Shown here one piece after another: positions 9,320 through 16,936 of a stretch of 64,000 nucleotides of DNA. A program made the translations under genes and the position numbers. Location of the stretch: assembly GCF_014190915.1 (NCBI RefSeq), contig NZ_JACHVU010000009.1, positions 1 to 64,000 on the forward strand, given 5' to 3'. Numbering within the stretch: the first letter of the stretch is position 1; each line of letters starts with the position of its first letter. Below the pieces are notes generated by a model. That model worked only from the letters and a program-made list of their open reading frames with translations, had not been told where the DNA came from and ran no database searches. Origin of the DNA: Mycolicibacterium iranicum. Its GTDB lineage: Bacteria > Actinomycetota > Actinomycetes > Mycobacteriales > Mycobacteriaceae.

Positions 9320-10273
9320 CTATTCGCCGACGACCTGCATCCGGCCGTTGGGGTAGGGCAGGTCGATGCCGTTCTCGTCGTAGGCGCGCAGGATCGCGCG
9401 CCGCAGCCGCCGTTGCACCGCCCACTGCGCGTTCGGGCGCACCTTCACCGTCATCCGGAGCTTGATCAGATCCGGGGAGAGTTCCTGGACACCGAGCATC
9501 TCCGGCTCACCCAGCACCTTCCCGGCCAGAGCCGGGTCGGAGACCGCATCCTCGGCGGCCTCGACGGCGACCTGTTCGGCACGGTCGACGTCCGCGGTCA
9601 ACGAGACCGGCACCTCGATCCGGGCGACGGCGTATTCCTGGCTCATGTTGCCCACGCGGGCGATCTCGCCGTTGCGCACGTACCAGAGGGTGCCGTCGAT
9701 GTCGCGGACGGTGGTGATCCGCAGACCCACGCTCTCCACTTCGCCGACGGCGTCACCGAGGTCGACGGTGTCCCCCACGCCGTACTGGTCTTCGAGCAGC
9801 ATGAAGACCCCCGTCACGAAGTCGCGCACCAGGTTCTGCGCCCCGAAGCCGATGGCCAGGCCGACGACGCCGGCCGAGGCGATGAACGGCGCGATGTTGA
9901 CGCCGAGAACGTTGAGCACGGTCAGGACGACCCAGACCAGCAGCACGATCGACGCCGTCGACTTCAGCACCGAGCCGATGGTCTGCGCCCGCTGCTGGCG
10001 GCGTGCGACCACCTGTTCGCTGGTCGCCGACGACGGCACCCGGTCGCGGAGCCTGCGCACCAGCGGCGGCGTCTTGGTCACGCGCCCGTCCTCGGACGAC
10101 ACGGCGCCTTTGCGGGACTTCGTTTTGGCGGTGGTCGCCCGGTCGATCATCCGGTGCAGGAGGTAGCGGATGACGAGGGCGACGGCGATGTAGGCGACGA
10201 TCCTGATCGGGACCTCGATGAGCCAATGCCGGCTGGTGTCCGTCCATTCGAAAGCCAAGAGGGAGACATCCAT
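9320..10273 (-). CDS. Small mechanosensitive channel, MscS family
   Basis: Three hydrophobic segments are visible: around residues 15-35, one near the middle (IVLLVWVVLTVLNVLGV), and the pore-lining TM3 rich in Gly/Ala (FIASAGVVGLAIGFGAQNLV). The MscS beta domain follows (GDTVDLGDAVGEVESVGLR) and a C-terminal alpha/beta domain. The channel should open under membrane tension during hypo-osmotic shock. ATG at 10273 has GGTGGGAA just upstream. The longer frame to 10411 is rejected because it adds an arginine/proline-rich leader overlapping the divergent gene. Confidence 0.88.
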   Translation of the reverse strand: MDVSLLAFEWTDTSRHWLIEVPIRIVAYIAVALVIRYLLHRMIDRATTAKTKSRKGAVSSEDGRVTKTPPLVRRLRDRVPSSATSEQVVARRQQRAQTIGSVLKSTASIVLLVWVVLTVLNVLGVNIAPFIASAGVVGLAIGFGAQNLVRDFVTGVFMLLEDQYGVGDTVDLGDAVGEVESVGLRITTVRDIDGTLWYVRNGEIARVGNMSQEYAVARIEVPVSLTADVDRAEQVAVEAAEDAVSDPALAGKVLGEPEMLGVQELSPDLIKLRMTVKVRPNAQWAVQRRLRRAILRAYDENGIDLPYPNGRMQVVGE

Positions 10274-10362
10274 GTGTTCCCACCATACGGCCGCCGGCGG
10301 CCGTCCCTGACCGCGGCCGTGTGCACCCGGGGCCCCGACGGGAGGCGTGCGACGATCGTCGG

Positions 10363-11058
10363 GTGACGGTCGTCTTGGCGCTGCGGTGCGCAAACGGGGT
10401 TGTTCTGGCATCGGATTCGCAGATCACGGATCCGGGCCGCGGCCTGACCTACCCGGCACAGAAACTGCACACACTGGGGCGGCATGCGGCCTGGGGTGGC
10501 AGCGGGTCACGCGCGGTGCTCTACGACGTCGAGCAGGTCTTCACCGCTCAACCCGACGCGGTGCTGGAGGCCGCGAACGTCGGGCATGCGATCCAGGAAC
10601 GGGTGCTGCCGATCCTCAAACACCACTACGCCAACTTCATCGGCGACGTGCCCGGTCAGGAGACCGGCGGGACCCCGGCCACCTACGTCCTGGCAGCCGG
10701 GTACGTCGGCGACGCGCCCTTCATCATCGACATCGATCCGAACGGGTTGATCGGCCATCACGAAGAGACCGGCTTCCAAGCCGTCGGCAGCGGCGCGGCG
10801 ATGGCGCAGCAGGCCCACGCCCTGCTCGCCCATTTCGGCATGTCCGAACGTGACGTCGATTACGGCGTCGTGGCGGCGCTGCGCGTGCTCGACGCGCTCG
10901 ACGCGTCGTCTCCCAGCGTCGGCGGCCCGATGGATTTCTGCCGGATCACCCCCGAGGGCGCTCATCACCTGAGCGCCGAGGAGGTGGACGAGGCCCGGCA
11001 GCACGTGACCCGCTGGGTCGAGCTGGAGCGGCGCGCCCTCGACGACCTGTTCAGCTGA
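10363..11058 (+). CDS. Proteasome beta-like Ntn hydrolase (HslV/Anbu/20S-like)
   Basis: After removal of the initiator residue, Thr becomes residue 1 in TVVLALRCANGVVLASDS. Counting from it, D17 (LASDSQ) and K33 (PAQKLH) fall exactly where 20S beta subunits have their catalytic residues, and a GSG turn at 141-143 resembles the segment holding the structural serine. The 231-residue mature length suits a single Ntn-hydrolase domain. No propeptide is present, so the protein would be active once methionine is removed. It is not the classical prcB gene: there is no prcA or pup beside it. The stop overlaps the convergent SpoIIE phosphatase gene by 8 bp. Substrate unknown. Confidence 0.75.
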   Translation: MTVVLALRCANGVVLASDSQITDPGRGLTYPAQKLHTLGRHAAWGGSGSRAVLYDVEQVFTAQPDAVLEAANVGHAIQERVLPILKHHYANFIGDVPGQETGGTPATYVLAAGYVGDAPFIIDIDPNGLIGHHEETGFQAVGSGAAMAQQAHALLAHFGMSERDVDYGVVAALRVLDALDASSPSVGGPMDFCRITPEGAHHLSAEEVDEARQHVTRWVELERRALDDLFS

Positions 11059-12388
11059 CGTGCACGGCCAGCACGGCGATGTCGTCGCGCTGGTCGAGCT
11101 TGGGAGCCAACGTGGTGATCTCGTGCATCAACGCATCGAAGCCGCCCCCGGCCCGCTCGGCGACGAAGTCCGACAGCGCGCTCTCGTCGAACGCCACTCC
11201 CCCGAGCCGGGCCTCGATCAGGCCGTCGGTGTAGAACAACAGGGTCTGACCGGGAGCCAGCGTGACGGTGCACTGATCGAAGACCGCGGTCGGTAGCGCG
11301 CCCACCAGCATCCCGTCGCGGGGCCGGACCGCCTCCACCCGGCCGGTCCCGTGGATGAGGAGCGCCGGCGGGTGGCCGCCGGTGGCCATGGTCACGACGA
11401 AGCCGTCGCCGGCCTCGGCGGGCTCGACGGTGCCGAACAACACGGTGCAGAACCGCCTCGGCGCGACTTCGCGCAGCAGCACGGAGTTCAGCTCGGCGAG
11501 GCCGTTGGTCGGGTCGGAGTAGTGCAGCGCGGCCGAGCGCAGCGTGTAGCGGATGAGCGAGGTGACCACGGCCGCATCGACGCCGTGACCGAGGACGTCG
11601 CCGATGAAGAATGCCCACCGCCGGCCCCCGAGGCTGAACACGTCGTAGAAGTCGCCCCCGATCTGGTGGGACGAGATGGGGCGGAAGTACGCCGCCACCT
11701 CGAGGCCGTCGATCCGCGGCAGCGACGGCGGCAGCAGGGTGCGTTGCAGGGCAGCGGCGTACTCCTCGATCGAGTCGCGGTCGCGCTCGGCGACCCCGCG
11801 GTCGACCTGGGCCTGGTCCCGTTCGCGACGCGCCTCGTCCCGGTCGCGCTCGGCCTCGCCCCGTTCCGTCTCGGCGCTGGCGCGGTCGCGGCGGGCGACG
11901 TCGCGGGCGGTCTCCGCATCGCCGCGCAGGCGGCGTTCCAGCGACACCGCGTCAAGCGAGGACAGCCGCAATTCGAGCTGTTCCATCAGGACGGCGGCGA
12001 GGTCTTCGAGGATCAGCAGGTGTTCGCCGACGACCTGCCGGGGTTCGGTGTCCATGACGGCGAGCGACCCCAGGCGGTGCCCGTCGAAGGTCACGATGGG
12101 CGCGGCCGCGTAGAACCGCACGGCGTGCTCCGCGAGCACGGCGCTGCCGGCTATCTCCGCTTCGGTGAGCACCTCGACGCCGCCGACGGCGACGGATGCC
12201 AGGACCGGGTCGTCGCGCGACACCGCACGCGCCGCCTCGCCGAGTCCGTGCGTGGCGATCAGTCGCACCTGGTCGTGGTCGACGATCGCCACCACGGCCA
12301 TGGGGGCGCCGACGGAACGCGCCGCCACGTCGGCCATTCGGAGCAGCACCGAGCCCGGCGCCGAATCCTCGACGCGGTAGCGCTGCAC
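11051..12388 (-). CDS. GAF domain-coiled coil-SpoIIE/PPM serine phosphatase
   Basis: Domains in order: a GAF domain (about residues 10-150), a charged coiled coil rich in RDR/AER repeats (about 155-210), and a SpoIIE-type PPM phosphatase. The phosphatase metal-binding motifs are all present: IGGDFYDVF, FIGDVLGHG, FYTDGLIEA and QRDDIAVLAV. Such RsbU-like proteins dephosphorylate anti-sigma antagonists and sense signals through GAF. The annotated start is GTG at 12388, but homologues usually begin further upstream with a NPEEARLAA segment, which is encoded here in frame (12389-12415) without any ATG, GTG or TTG. An ATT at 12436 preceded by GAGGA is a candidate start. Confidence 0.85.
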   Translation of the reverse strand: MQRYRVEDSAPGSVLLRMADVAARSVGAPMAVVAIVDHDQVRLIATHGLGEAARAVSRDDPVLASVAVGGVEVLTEAEIAGSAVLAEHAVRFYAAAPIVTFDGHRLGSLAVMDTEPRQVVGEHLLILEDLAAVLMEQLELRLSSLDAVSLERRLRGDAETARDVARRDRASAETERGEAERDRDEARRERDQAQVDRGVAERDRDSIEEYAAALQRTLLPPSLPRIDGLEVAAYFRPISSHQIGGDFYDVFSLGGRRWAFFIGDVLGHGVDAAVVTSLIRYTLRSAALHYSDPTNGLAELNSVLLREVAPRRFCTVLFGTVEPAEAGDGFVVTMATGGHPPALLIHGTGRVEAVRPRDGMLVGALPTAVFDQCTVTLAPGQTLLFYTDGLIEARLGGVAFDESALSDFVAERAGGGFDALMHEITTLAPKLDQRDDIAVLAVHVS

Positions 12389-12565
12389 CGCGGCGAGCCG
12401 GGCCTCTTCGGGGTTGGTGTGTCGGTTGTTCGGAATGTCGCGCTGTCCTCGGTCAGATCGCTCCTGACGAGCGACTCCGGCCCGAAATTCTGTCAGTGGG
12501 CTGCCACCGGGGCAACGCGCTCAGCGAAGCAACCGGTGACGTCAGAACTTCGTCAGACTTCCCCT

Positions 12566-13537
12566 CTACGGGTTCGCTTCTGCCAGCGCAGCTTTGAGGT
12601 CTGCCTGGGTGTCGGCCAGGAACGTCTGGAACTCCCCGCCGACCATGAACGTCGTGGTGAACTGATTGCGCTCGGCGATCTGCCGCCAGGTCGGCGTCTG
12701 GACCATCCTGCCGAGGGCGTTCTGCCAGTACGCCACCGCGACATCGGGCATGCCGGGCGGGCCGTAGAGCCCACGCCAGTTCGACAGGGTGACGTCGAGA
12801 CCCTGCTCCCTGGCGGTCGGGATCTCGAGGCCGGGCAGCCGGTTCTCCGAGAGGACGCCGAGGGCCCGGAGCTCGCCCTGGGCGATCAGGTCCTGGAATT
12901 CGCTGACACCGCCGATCGCCACGCTGATCTGGCTGTTCAGCAGCGCGTCCGTCTGGTCGCCGCCGCCTTCGAACGGCACGTAGTTCAGCGCTGCGGGATC
13001 GCCGCCGGCGGCGGACACCAGCAGGTCGAACGGGGCCTGGTCGTCGGTGGCGGCCGCGATCTCGACGCTGCGCGGGTCGGCCTTGATCGCCGTCATCACA
13101 TCGGCGAGGGTCTGATAGCGCGAGCCCGAATCGGTGACCACGACGTAGTACTCAGTGATCAGTCGCGCGATCATCGTGACGTCGCCGTACCCGTAGGGCG
13201 ACAGTCCGCGCAGCTGGTTCATCATCATCGACAGCGAGGTGACCGACACCTGGTCGTCGCGGCCCCGGTACTGCTCGACCATGGTCGCCAGGAAGTCCGC
13301 GCCGATGTTGCCCGGCCTGTTCTCCACCGGCAGCGGCACTGCGACGATGTTCTCCTTCTGCAACGCGTCGACGACGGCGCGGAGGGTGATGTCGAAACCG
13401 CTGCCCGGGTTGGCGCCCGCAGTCATGGTGACCGGCCCGGTCGGATAGTTCGCCGCCTGCGCGCTCGGCTCGGAATGCTGGCAGCCGGTCAGCAGCAGGG
13501 ACGCCGCCACCAGGGCGCCGAGGACGAATTTGATCAT
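12566..13537 (-). CDS. TctC/Bug-type solute-binding lipoprotein
   Basis: A lipoprotein signal peptide (IKFVLGALVAASLLLTGC, cleaved before the Cys) precedes a Bug-family periplasmic fold with the PGSGFDITLRAVV loop near the N terminus. Bug proteins bind carboxylic acids such as citrate for tripartite tricarboxylate transporters. No TctA or TctB membrane gene is next to it, so this is an orphan receptor or works with a distant transporter. ATG at 13537 is chosen because it directly precedes the signal peptide; the frame continues to 13729 without need. It diverges from the cyclase gene. Confidence 0.82.
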   Translation of the reverse strand: MIKFVLGALVAASLLLTGCQHSEPSAQAANYPTGPVTMTAGANPGSGFDITLRAVVDALQKENIVAVPLPVENRPGNIGADFLATMVEQYRGRDDQVSVTSLSMMMNQLRGLSPYGYGDVTMIARLITEYYVVVTDSGSRYQTLADVMTAIKADPRSVEIAAATDDQAPFDLLVSAAGGDPAALNYVPFEGGGDQTDALLNSQISVAIGGVSEFQDLIAQGELRALGVLSENRLPGLEIPTAREQGLDVTLSNWRGLYGPPGMPDVAVAYWQNALGRMVQTPTWRQIAERNQFTTTFMVGGEFQTFLADTQADLKAALAEANP

Positions 13538-13694
13538 GACGAGGGCGCGCTCCTGAGTCCTTCGATTCTGCGGTCGTACGAATCTGCCGCAAGAAAGCTG
13601 TACACGCATTGCCGGCCGCTGTCCGCGGGTTACGGCAAATCGCACCGTCACGCACCGGCGCCGGCCAGACCGCGGCCCCGGGGATACTGAGCGG

Positions 13695-14531
13695 GTGAAC
13701 ATCGCCCTCGGGGTCGTCGTCGTGCTCAAGTCCGCGGGACTGATCGCCCTGGGCGTGTTGTTGATCGTGACGCGGCGCAGGCTCGCCGGGGCGCGAAAAC
13801 AGTTGCAGCGCCGTCACCGTGAGGACGGCGGGCAGCTGCGTGAGAGCCGGCGCAAACCCGCCGGGGTGGCCGCGGTGGCGCCGCTGGCCGTGAAAACGGT
13901 GACGCAGACGCTCAAGAATGCCGACTCCCTCATCCGCCACGGGATCGTCGCCCCGATGCGCAGCTCTGTCGACGAACTCGCCGCGTGGGCCAGGGTGGAG
14001 AAGCCGGACCTCGCCCGCATCACCAGTGACGGCAGGGTCGTCCTGGTCTTCTCCGACATCGAGGGCTCCACCGCACGCAACGAGTCGCTCGGCGACGACG
14101 CGTGGGTCAAGGTTCTCGAACGGCACAACGCGCTGATCAAGAAGAAGGTCGCCGAGCACCACGGGTACGTCGTGAAGAATCAGGGCGACGGATTCATGAT
14201 CGCGTTCGCCGATCCCGACGACGCCGTGCGGTGCAGCATCGCGGTCCAGCAGGCGTTGACGGCCGACCCCGACCGCTACTCAGGGGTCCGAGTTCGGATC
14301 GGGGCCCACGCGGGCTCGTCGGTACGGCGCGGCGATGACCTGTTCGGCCGCAACGTCGCGATGGCGGCGCGCATCGCCGACCAGGCCGGCGGTGGAGAGA
14401 TCCTGGTCAGCGGCGAGCTGCGGGAGTCGCTGACCGATCCCGGGATCAGGCTTGCGAGCCCGGTCGAGCTGGAGCTGAAGGGTCTTCGCGGCGCACAGAC
14501 GGTATACGGGGTCGAGGTGCGTCACGAGTGA
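13695..14531 (+). CDS. Membrane-anchored class III nucleotidyl cyclase domain protein
   Basis: One N-terminal transmembrane helix (residues 5-26), a short linker and a class III cyclase domain (about 113-275). Metal-binding aspartates D121 (FSDIEGST) and D165 (NQGDGF) are present, as are K161 and D215, residues typical of adenine selection, and R226. The catalytic Asn of the usual VNxAAR motif is replaced: the sequence reads VAMAAR with Ala222. It may therefore be weak or inactive as an adenylate cyclase, although many actinobacterial relatives share this GRNVAxAAR form. Start is GTG at 13695. Confidence 0.82.
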   Translation: MNIALGVVVVLKSAGLIALGVLLIVTRRRLAGARKQLQRRHREDGGQLRESRRKPAGVAAVAPLAVKTVTQTLKNADSLIRHGIVAPMRSSVDELAAWARVEKPDLARITSDGRVVLVFSDIEGSTARNESLGDDAWVKVLERHNALIKKKVAEHHGYVVKNQGDGFMIAFADPDDAVRCSIAVQQALTADPDRYSGVRVRIGAHAGSSVRRGDDLFGRNVAMAARIADQAGGGEILVSGELRESLTDPGIRLASPVELELKGLRGAQTVYGVEVRHE

Positions 14532-14535
14532 GAAG

Positions 14536-14571
14536 TCTGGGCTGTGGATCGCTGCTCGATCGCAGCCCGGA
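14536..14571. terminator. Nested hairpin, likely bidirectional terminator
   Basis: TCTGGGCTG (14536-14544) pairs with CAGCCCGGA (14563-14571), with one G-T wobble. Inside it GATCG pairs with CGATC around a 5-base loop. The structure lies 4 bp after the cyclase stop and 29 bp past the 3' end of the oppositely oriented tRNA, so it could end both transcripts. There is no long T-run on either side. Confidence 0.5.
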
Positions 14572-14599
14572 ATGCTATTCCGCGGCAGGTGCGGAGGTG

Positions 14600-14673
14600 T
14601 GGGGCGGGCGGGGCTCGAACCCGCGACCAAGGGATTATGAGTCCCCGGCTCTAACCAACTGAGCTACCGCCCC
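14600..14673 (-). tRNA. tRNA-Met (anticodon CAT)
   Basis: Cloverleaf read on the minus strand: acceptor GGGGCGG pairs with CCGCCCC, D arm GCTC...GAGC, anticodon loop CTCATAA, T arm GCGGG-TTCGAGC-CCCGC, discriminator A at 14600. The 3' CCA is not encoded. The CAT anticodon means elongator Met, initiator Met or lysidine-modified Ile2. A perfectly paired acceptor start argues against initiator; elongator Met is the likeliest, but Ile2 cannot be excluded by eye. Confidence 0.93.
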
Positions 14674-14712
14674 AGCGCGCGATACGCGGCCATCATGGTC
14701 GCACACGCCCGG

Positions 14713-15552
14713 TCAGGCGAAGATCGTCTGCCCCTGCTCGTCGACCTCGTAGCGCTCGGTGCCCTCGGCCACCCGCGGCGCGTCGGCGGCCATGGCGACC
14801 GCGATCTTGTTGGCGGCGTTGCGCATCACGTCGAGCGTCAACTCGAACATCTGCTTCTCCGAGAAGTGCCGACGCATGCCGTCGGCGATCCCGGCATCGA
14901 TCCGCGAAGGCGACCAGACGAGGGCGTCGACGTACCTCAGCGCCGCTTTGTGCGCGTCCGTGAGACTGCTGGAAGCCTCGTAATCGGCGATCTGCCGATA
15001 CATGTCCTCCGACCCGCCCGCGTCGAGAGCGTGGGTTTCGCGCAGCGACTTGCACAGCCGGCAGTTGTGCGCCTCGGCCCCGCGTAGCCGCACCACCTCG
15101 GTCGTCACCGGATCCAGATCGCGCAACCGCGCCACCGCGGGCACGAAGCCGCCCAGCAGTGTGCCCACCGGGTCGGTCTCCCGGTCCATCTCGACCTCGG
15201 CGTTCCAGCCCGGCTTGCCCAGGCCCAACGCGTCACAACCTGCCCACACGCGCGGCACGAAGTCCGCGATGAAGATCGCAACCACGACACGGAAGGCGTT
15301 GTCCCCGTACGCATCCACGAAGTGCGAGCGCTGATTGTCGCCGATTCCCGTCACGTCGACCGTGAACTGCTCGGCGAACGCGACCAGGACAGCCTCCTGC
15401 TCGGAACGCCCGTCGGGGACATCGACCGGCGGCGGCAGCGGCGGCAGCGACAGCGCCCGCCCGCACGTCAGCCGGATCAGCGTGTCGGCCCTGTCGTCGC
15501 CCGAGGACAGCGCAACCAGCCGTGCCAGCCGCTCGGGTAGCCCATTGGTCAT
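14713..15552 (-). CDS. Carboxymuconolactone decarboxylase/AhpD-like protein
   Basis: This 279-residue, all-helical protein contains the AhpD active-site arrangement: E160, then C164-x2-C167 and H174 in AEAHNCRLCKSLRETH. AhpD-type proteins use these cysteines for peroxide detoxification coupled to thiol relay; other family members are decarboxylases without redox cysteines. It is about 100 residues longer than single-domain AhpD, with an N-terminal helical half that may be a degenerate second copy. It stands between the tRNA gene and the tldE-tldD pair, transcribed in the same direction as the latter. Confidence 0.75.
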   Translation of the reverse strand: MTNGLPERLARLVALSSGDDRADTLIRLTCGRALSLPPLPPPVDVPDGRSEQEAVLVAFAEQFTVDVTGIGDNQRSHFVDAYGDNAFRVVVAIFIADFVPRVWAGCDALGLGKPGWNAEVEMDRETDPVGTLLGGFVPAVARLRDLDPVTTEVVRLRGAEAHNCRLCKSLRETHALDAGGSEDMYRQIADYEASSSLTDAHKAALRYVDALVWSPSRIDAGIADGMRRHFSEKQMFELTLDVMRNAANKIAVAMAADAPRVAEGTERYEVDEQGQTIFA

Positions 15553-15559
15553 GCGCCGA

Positions 15560-16933
15560 TTATTGCGCCTGACTGACCGAGGACATGTGGAAGTCGGGGA
15601 TCCGCAGCGACGGCATCTTCGCCCGAGTGGCCCAATCGCCCCACTCCCGCGGCAAGGTCACCTCGCTGATACCGGCCTCGGACGCCCGGCGCAGCAGATC
15701 CAGCGGGCTCTCGTTGAAGCGGAAGTTGTTCACCGCGGCCGTCACCCGGCCGTCCTCGATCAGGTACACGCCGTCGCGGGTCAGCCCGGTCAGCAGCAGC
15801 ACCGACGGATCGACCTCGCGGATGTACCACAGCGTCGAGAGCAACAGCCCGCGCTCGGTGTCGGCGATCATGTCCTCCAGGCTTGCCGTGCCGCCGGTCA
15901 TGAGCAGGTTGTCAGCGCCCACCGCGACCGGGGCGCCGAACTCGGCGGCCGCCGCCCTCGGATAGGCGAGAGCGTTCACCGTCCCGTCGCGGATCCAGTC
16001 GACCCGTTCGATCGGTAACCCGTTGTCGAACACCGACGACCGTTCCGACGAGCTGGCGGCGGTCACGAACGGCGTGCATTCCAGGCCGGGCGCAGCCGGG
16101 TCGGAGTACAGCGTCAGCGGCAGGGCCGTGAGCTTCTCCCCCACCCGGGTGCCACCGCCGGGCGCCGACAGCGCGCTGCGCCCTTCCTGGGCGCCGCGAC
16201 CGCCCATCGTCCACGCCAGGTAGATCATCATGTCGGCCACCGTGGAGGGCGGCATGATCGTCTCGTACCGGCCGGCAGGTAGGTCCACGGTGCGGTCGGC
16301 CCAGGACAGCCGGGTGGCGAGGTCCTCGAGCATCGAATCCATGGGCACGTCAACGAAATCGGGGGTGCTGACCCCGCGCCATGCGCTGGCGCCGTCGCGT
16401 TTGGCGTTGATCTCGACCGAACCCGTCGGCTGCGTGTAGCGCCGGCGCAGGCCCGACGACGTGGCCACGAACGTGGTCTCCAGGACATGGCGCGCGTAGC
16501 CGAACAACGTGTCGCGACCCTGGAAACCCCGCGCCAGCGACCGGGCGACCCCGCTGAAAACGTCGGCCCCGGTCGCCGGAACCGGGGCGTCCCAGTCCGC
16601 CGGGGCGCCGTCGCCGGACAGGATCGGCGCATCGTCACGCGCGGCGGGTGCGGCCGCGGCGGCATCCTGCGATGCGGCCACCAGGTCGGTGAGGACGGTG
16701 GGTTCCACCGAGCTGGACCGCACCGAGCCGACGTGTGCGGTATCACCCTGTCGCGCAATCGATATCACGGTCGTCGTGCGACTGGTCGATTCCCCGTTGG
16801 TGGTCATCGTGTTGTTGGCCCACCGCAGCGCGGTGTCCCTGCGATCGGTGACGATGACGACCGTCTCGTCGGCCCCGCCCAGCCGCCGCGCTTCGGCCAG
16901 CGCGGTGTCGATCACCTTCTGCGCGCTGATCAT
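15560..16933 (-). CDS. TldE/PmbA-like subunit of TldD/TldE metalloprotease
   Basis: This 457-residue protein belongs to the PmbA/TldD superfamily but lacks the HExxxH zinc motif, as expected for TldE (PmbA). It carries the family core strand VVIVTDRRDTALRW at the N terminus and the NFRFNESPLDLL segment at the C terminus, typical of the pair. TldE forms a heterodimer with TldD that degrades unfolded peptides and processes modified peptides in some bacteria. The gene is 3 bp downstream of tldD. In E. coli the genes are separate; the actinobacterial operon arrangement seen here is common. Confidence 0.88.
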   Translation of the reverse strand: MISAQKVIDTALAEARRLGGADETVVIVTDRRDTALRWANNTMTTNGESTSRTTTVISIARQGDTAHVGSVRSSSVEPTVLTDLVAASQDAAAAAPAARDDAPILSGDGAPADWDAPVPATGADVFSGVARSLARGFQGRDTLFGYARHVLETTFVATSSGLRRRYTQPTGSVEINAKRDGASAWRGVSTPDFVDVPMDSMLEDLATRLSWADRTVDLPAGRYETIMPPSTVADMMIYLAWTMGGRGAQEGRSALSAPGGGTRVGEKLTALPLTLYSDPAAPGLECTPFVTAASSSERSSVFDNGLPIERVDWIRDGTVNALAYPRAAAAEFGAPVAVGADNLLMTGGTASLEDMIADTERGLLLSTLWYIREVDPSVLLLTGLTRDGVYLIEDGRVTAAVNNFRFNESPLDLLRRASEAGISEVTLPREWGDWATRAKMPSLRIPDFHMSSVSQAQ

Positions 16934-16936
16934 GGT

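Noticed and set aside
11351..13690. 779-codon open frame on the plus strand
   Set aside because: Spans the SpoIIE phosphatase and TctC genes on the other strand and reads as low-complexity Arg/Gly/Val; both opposite genes are well supported.
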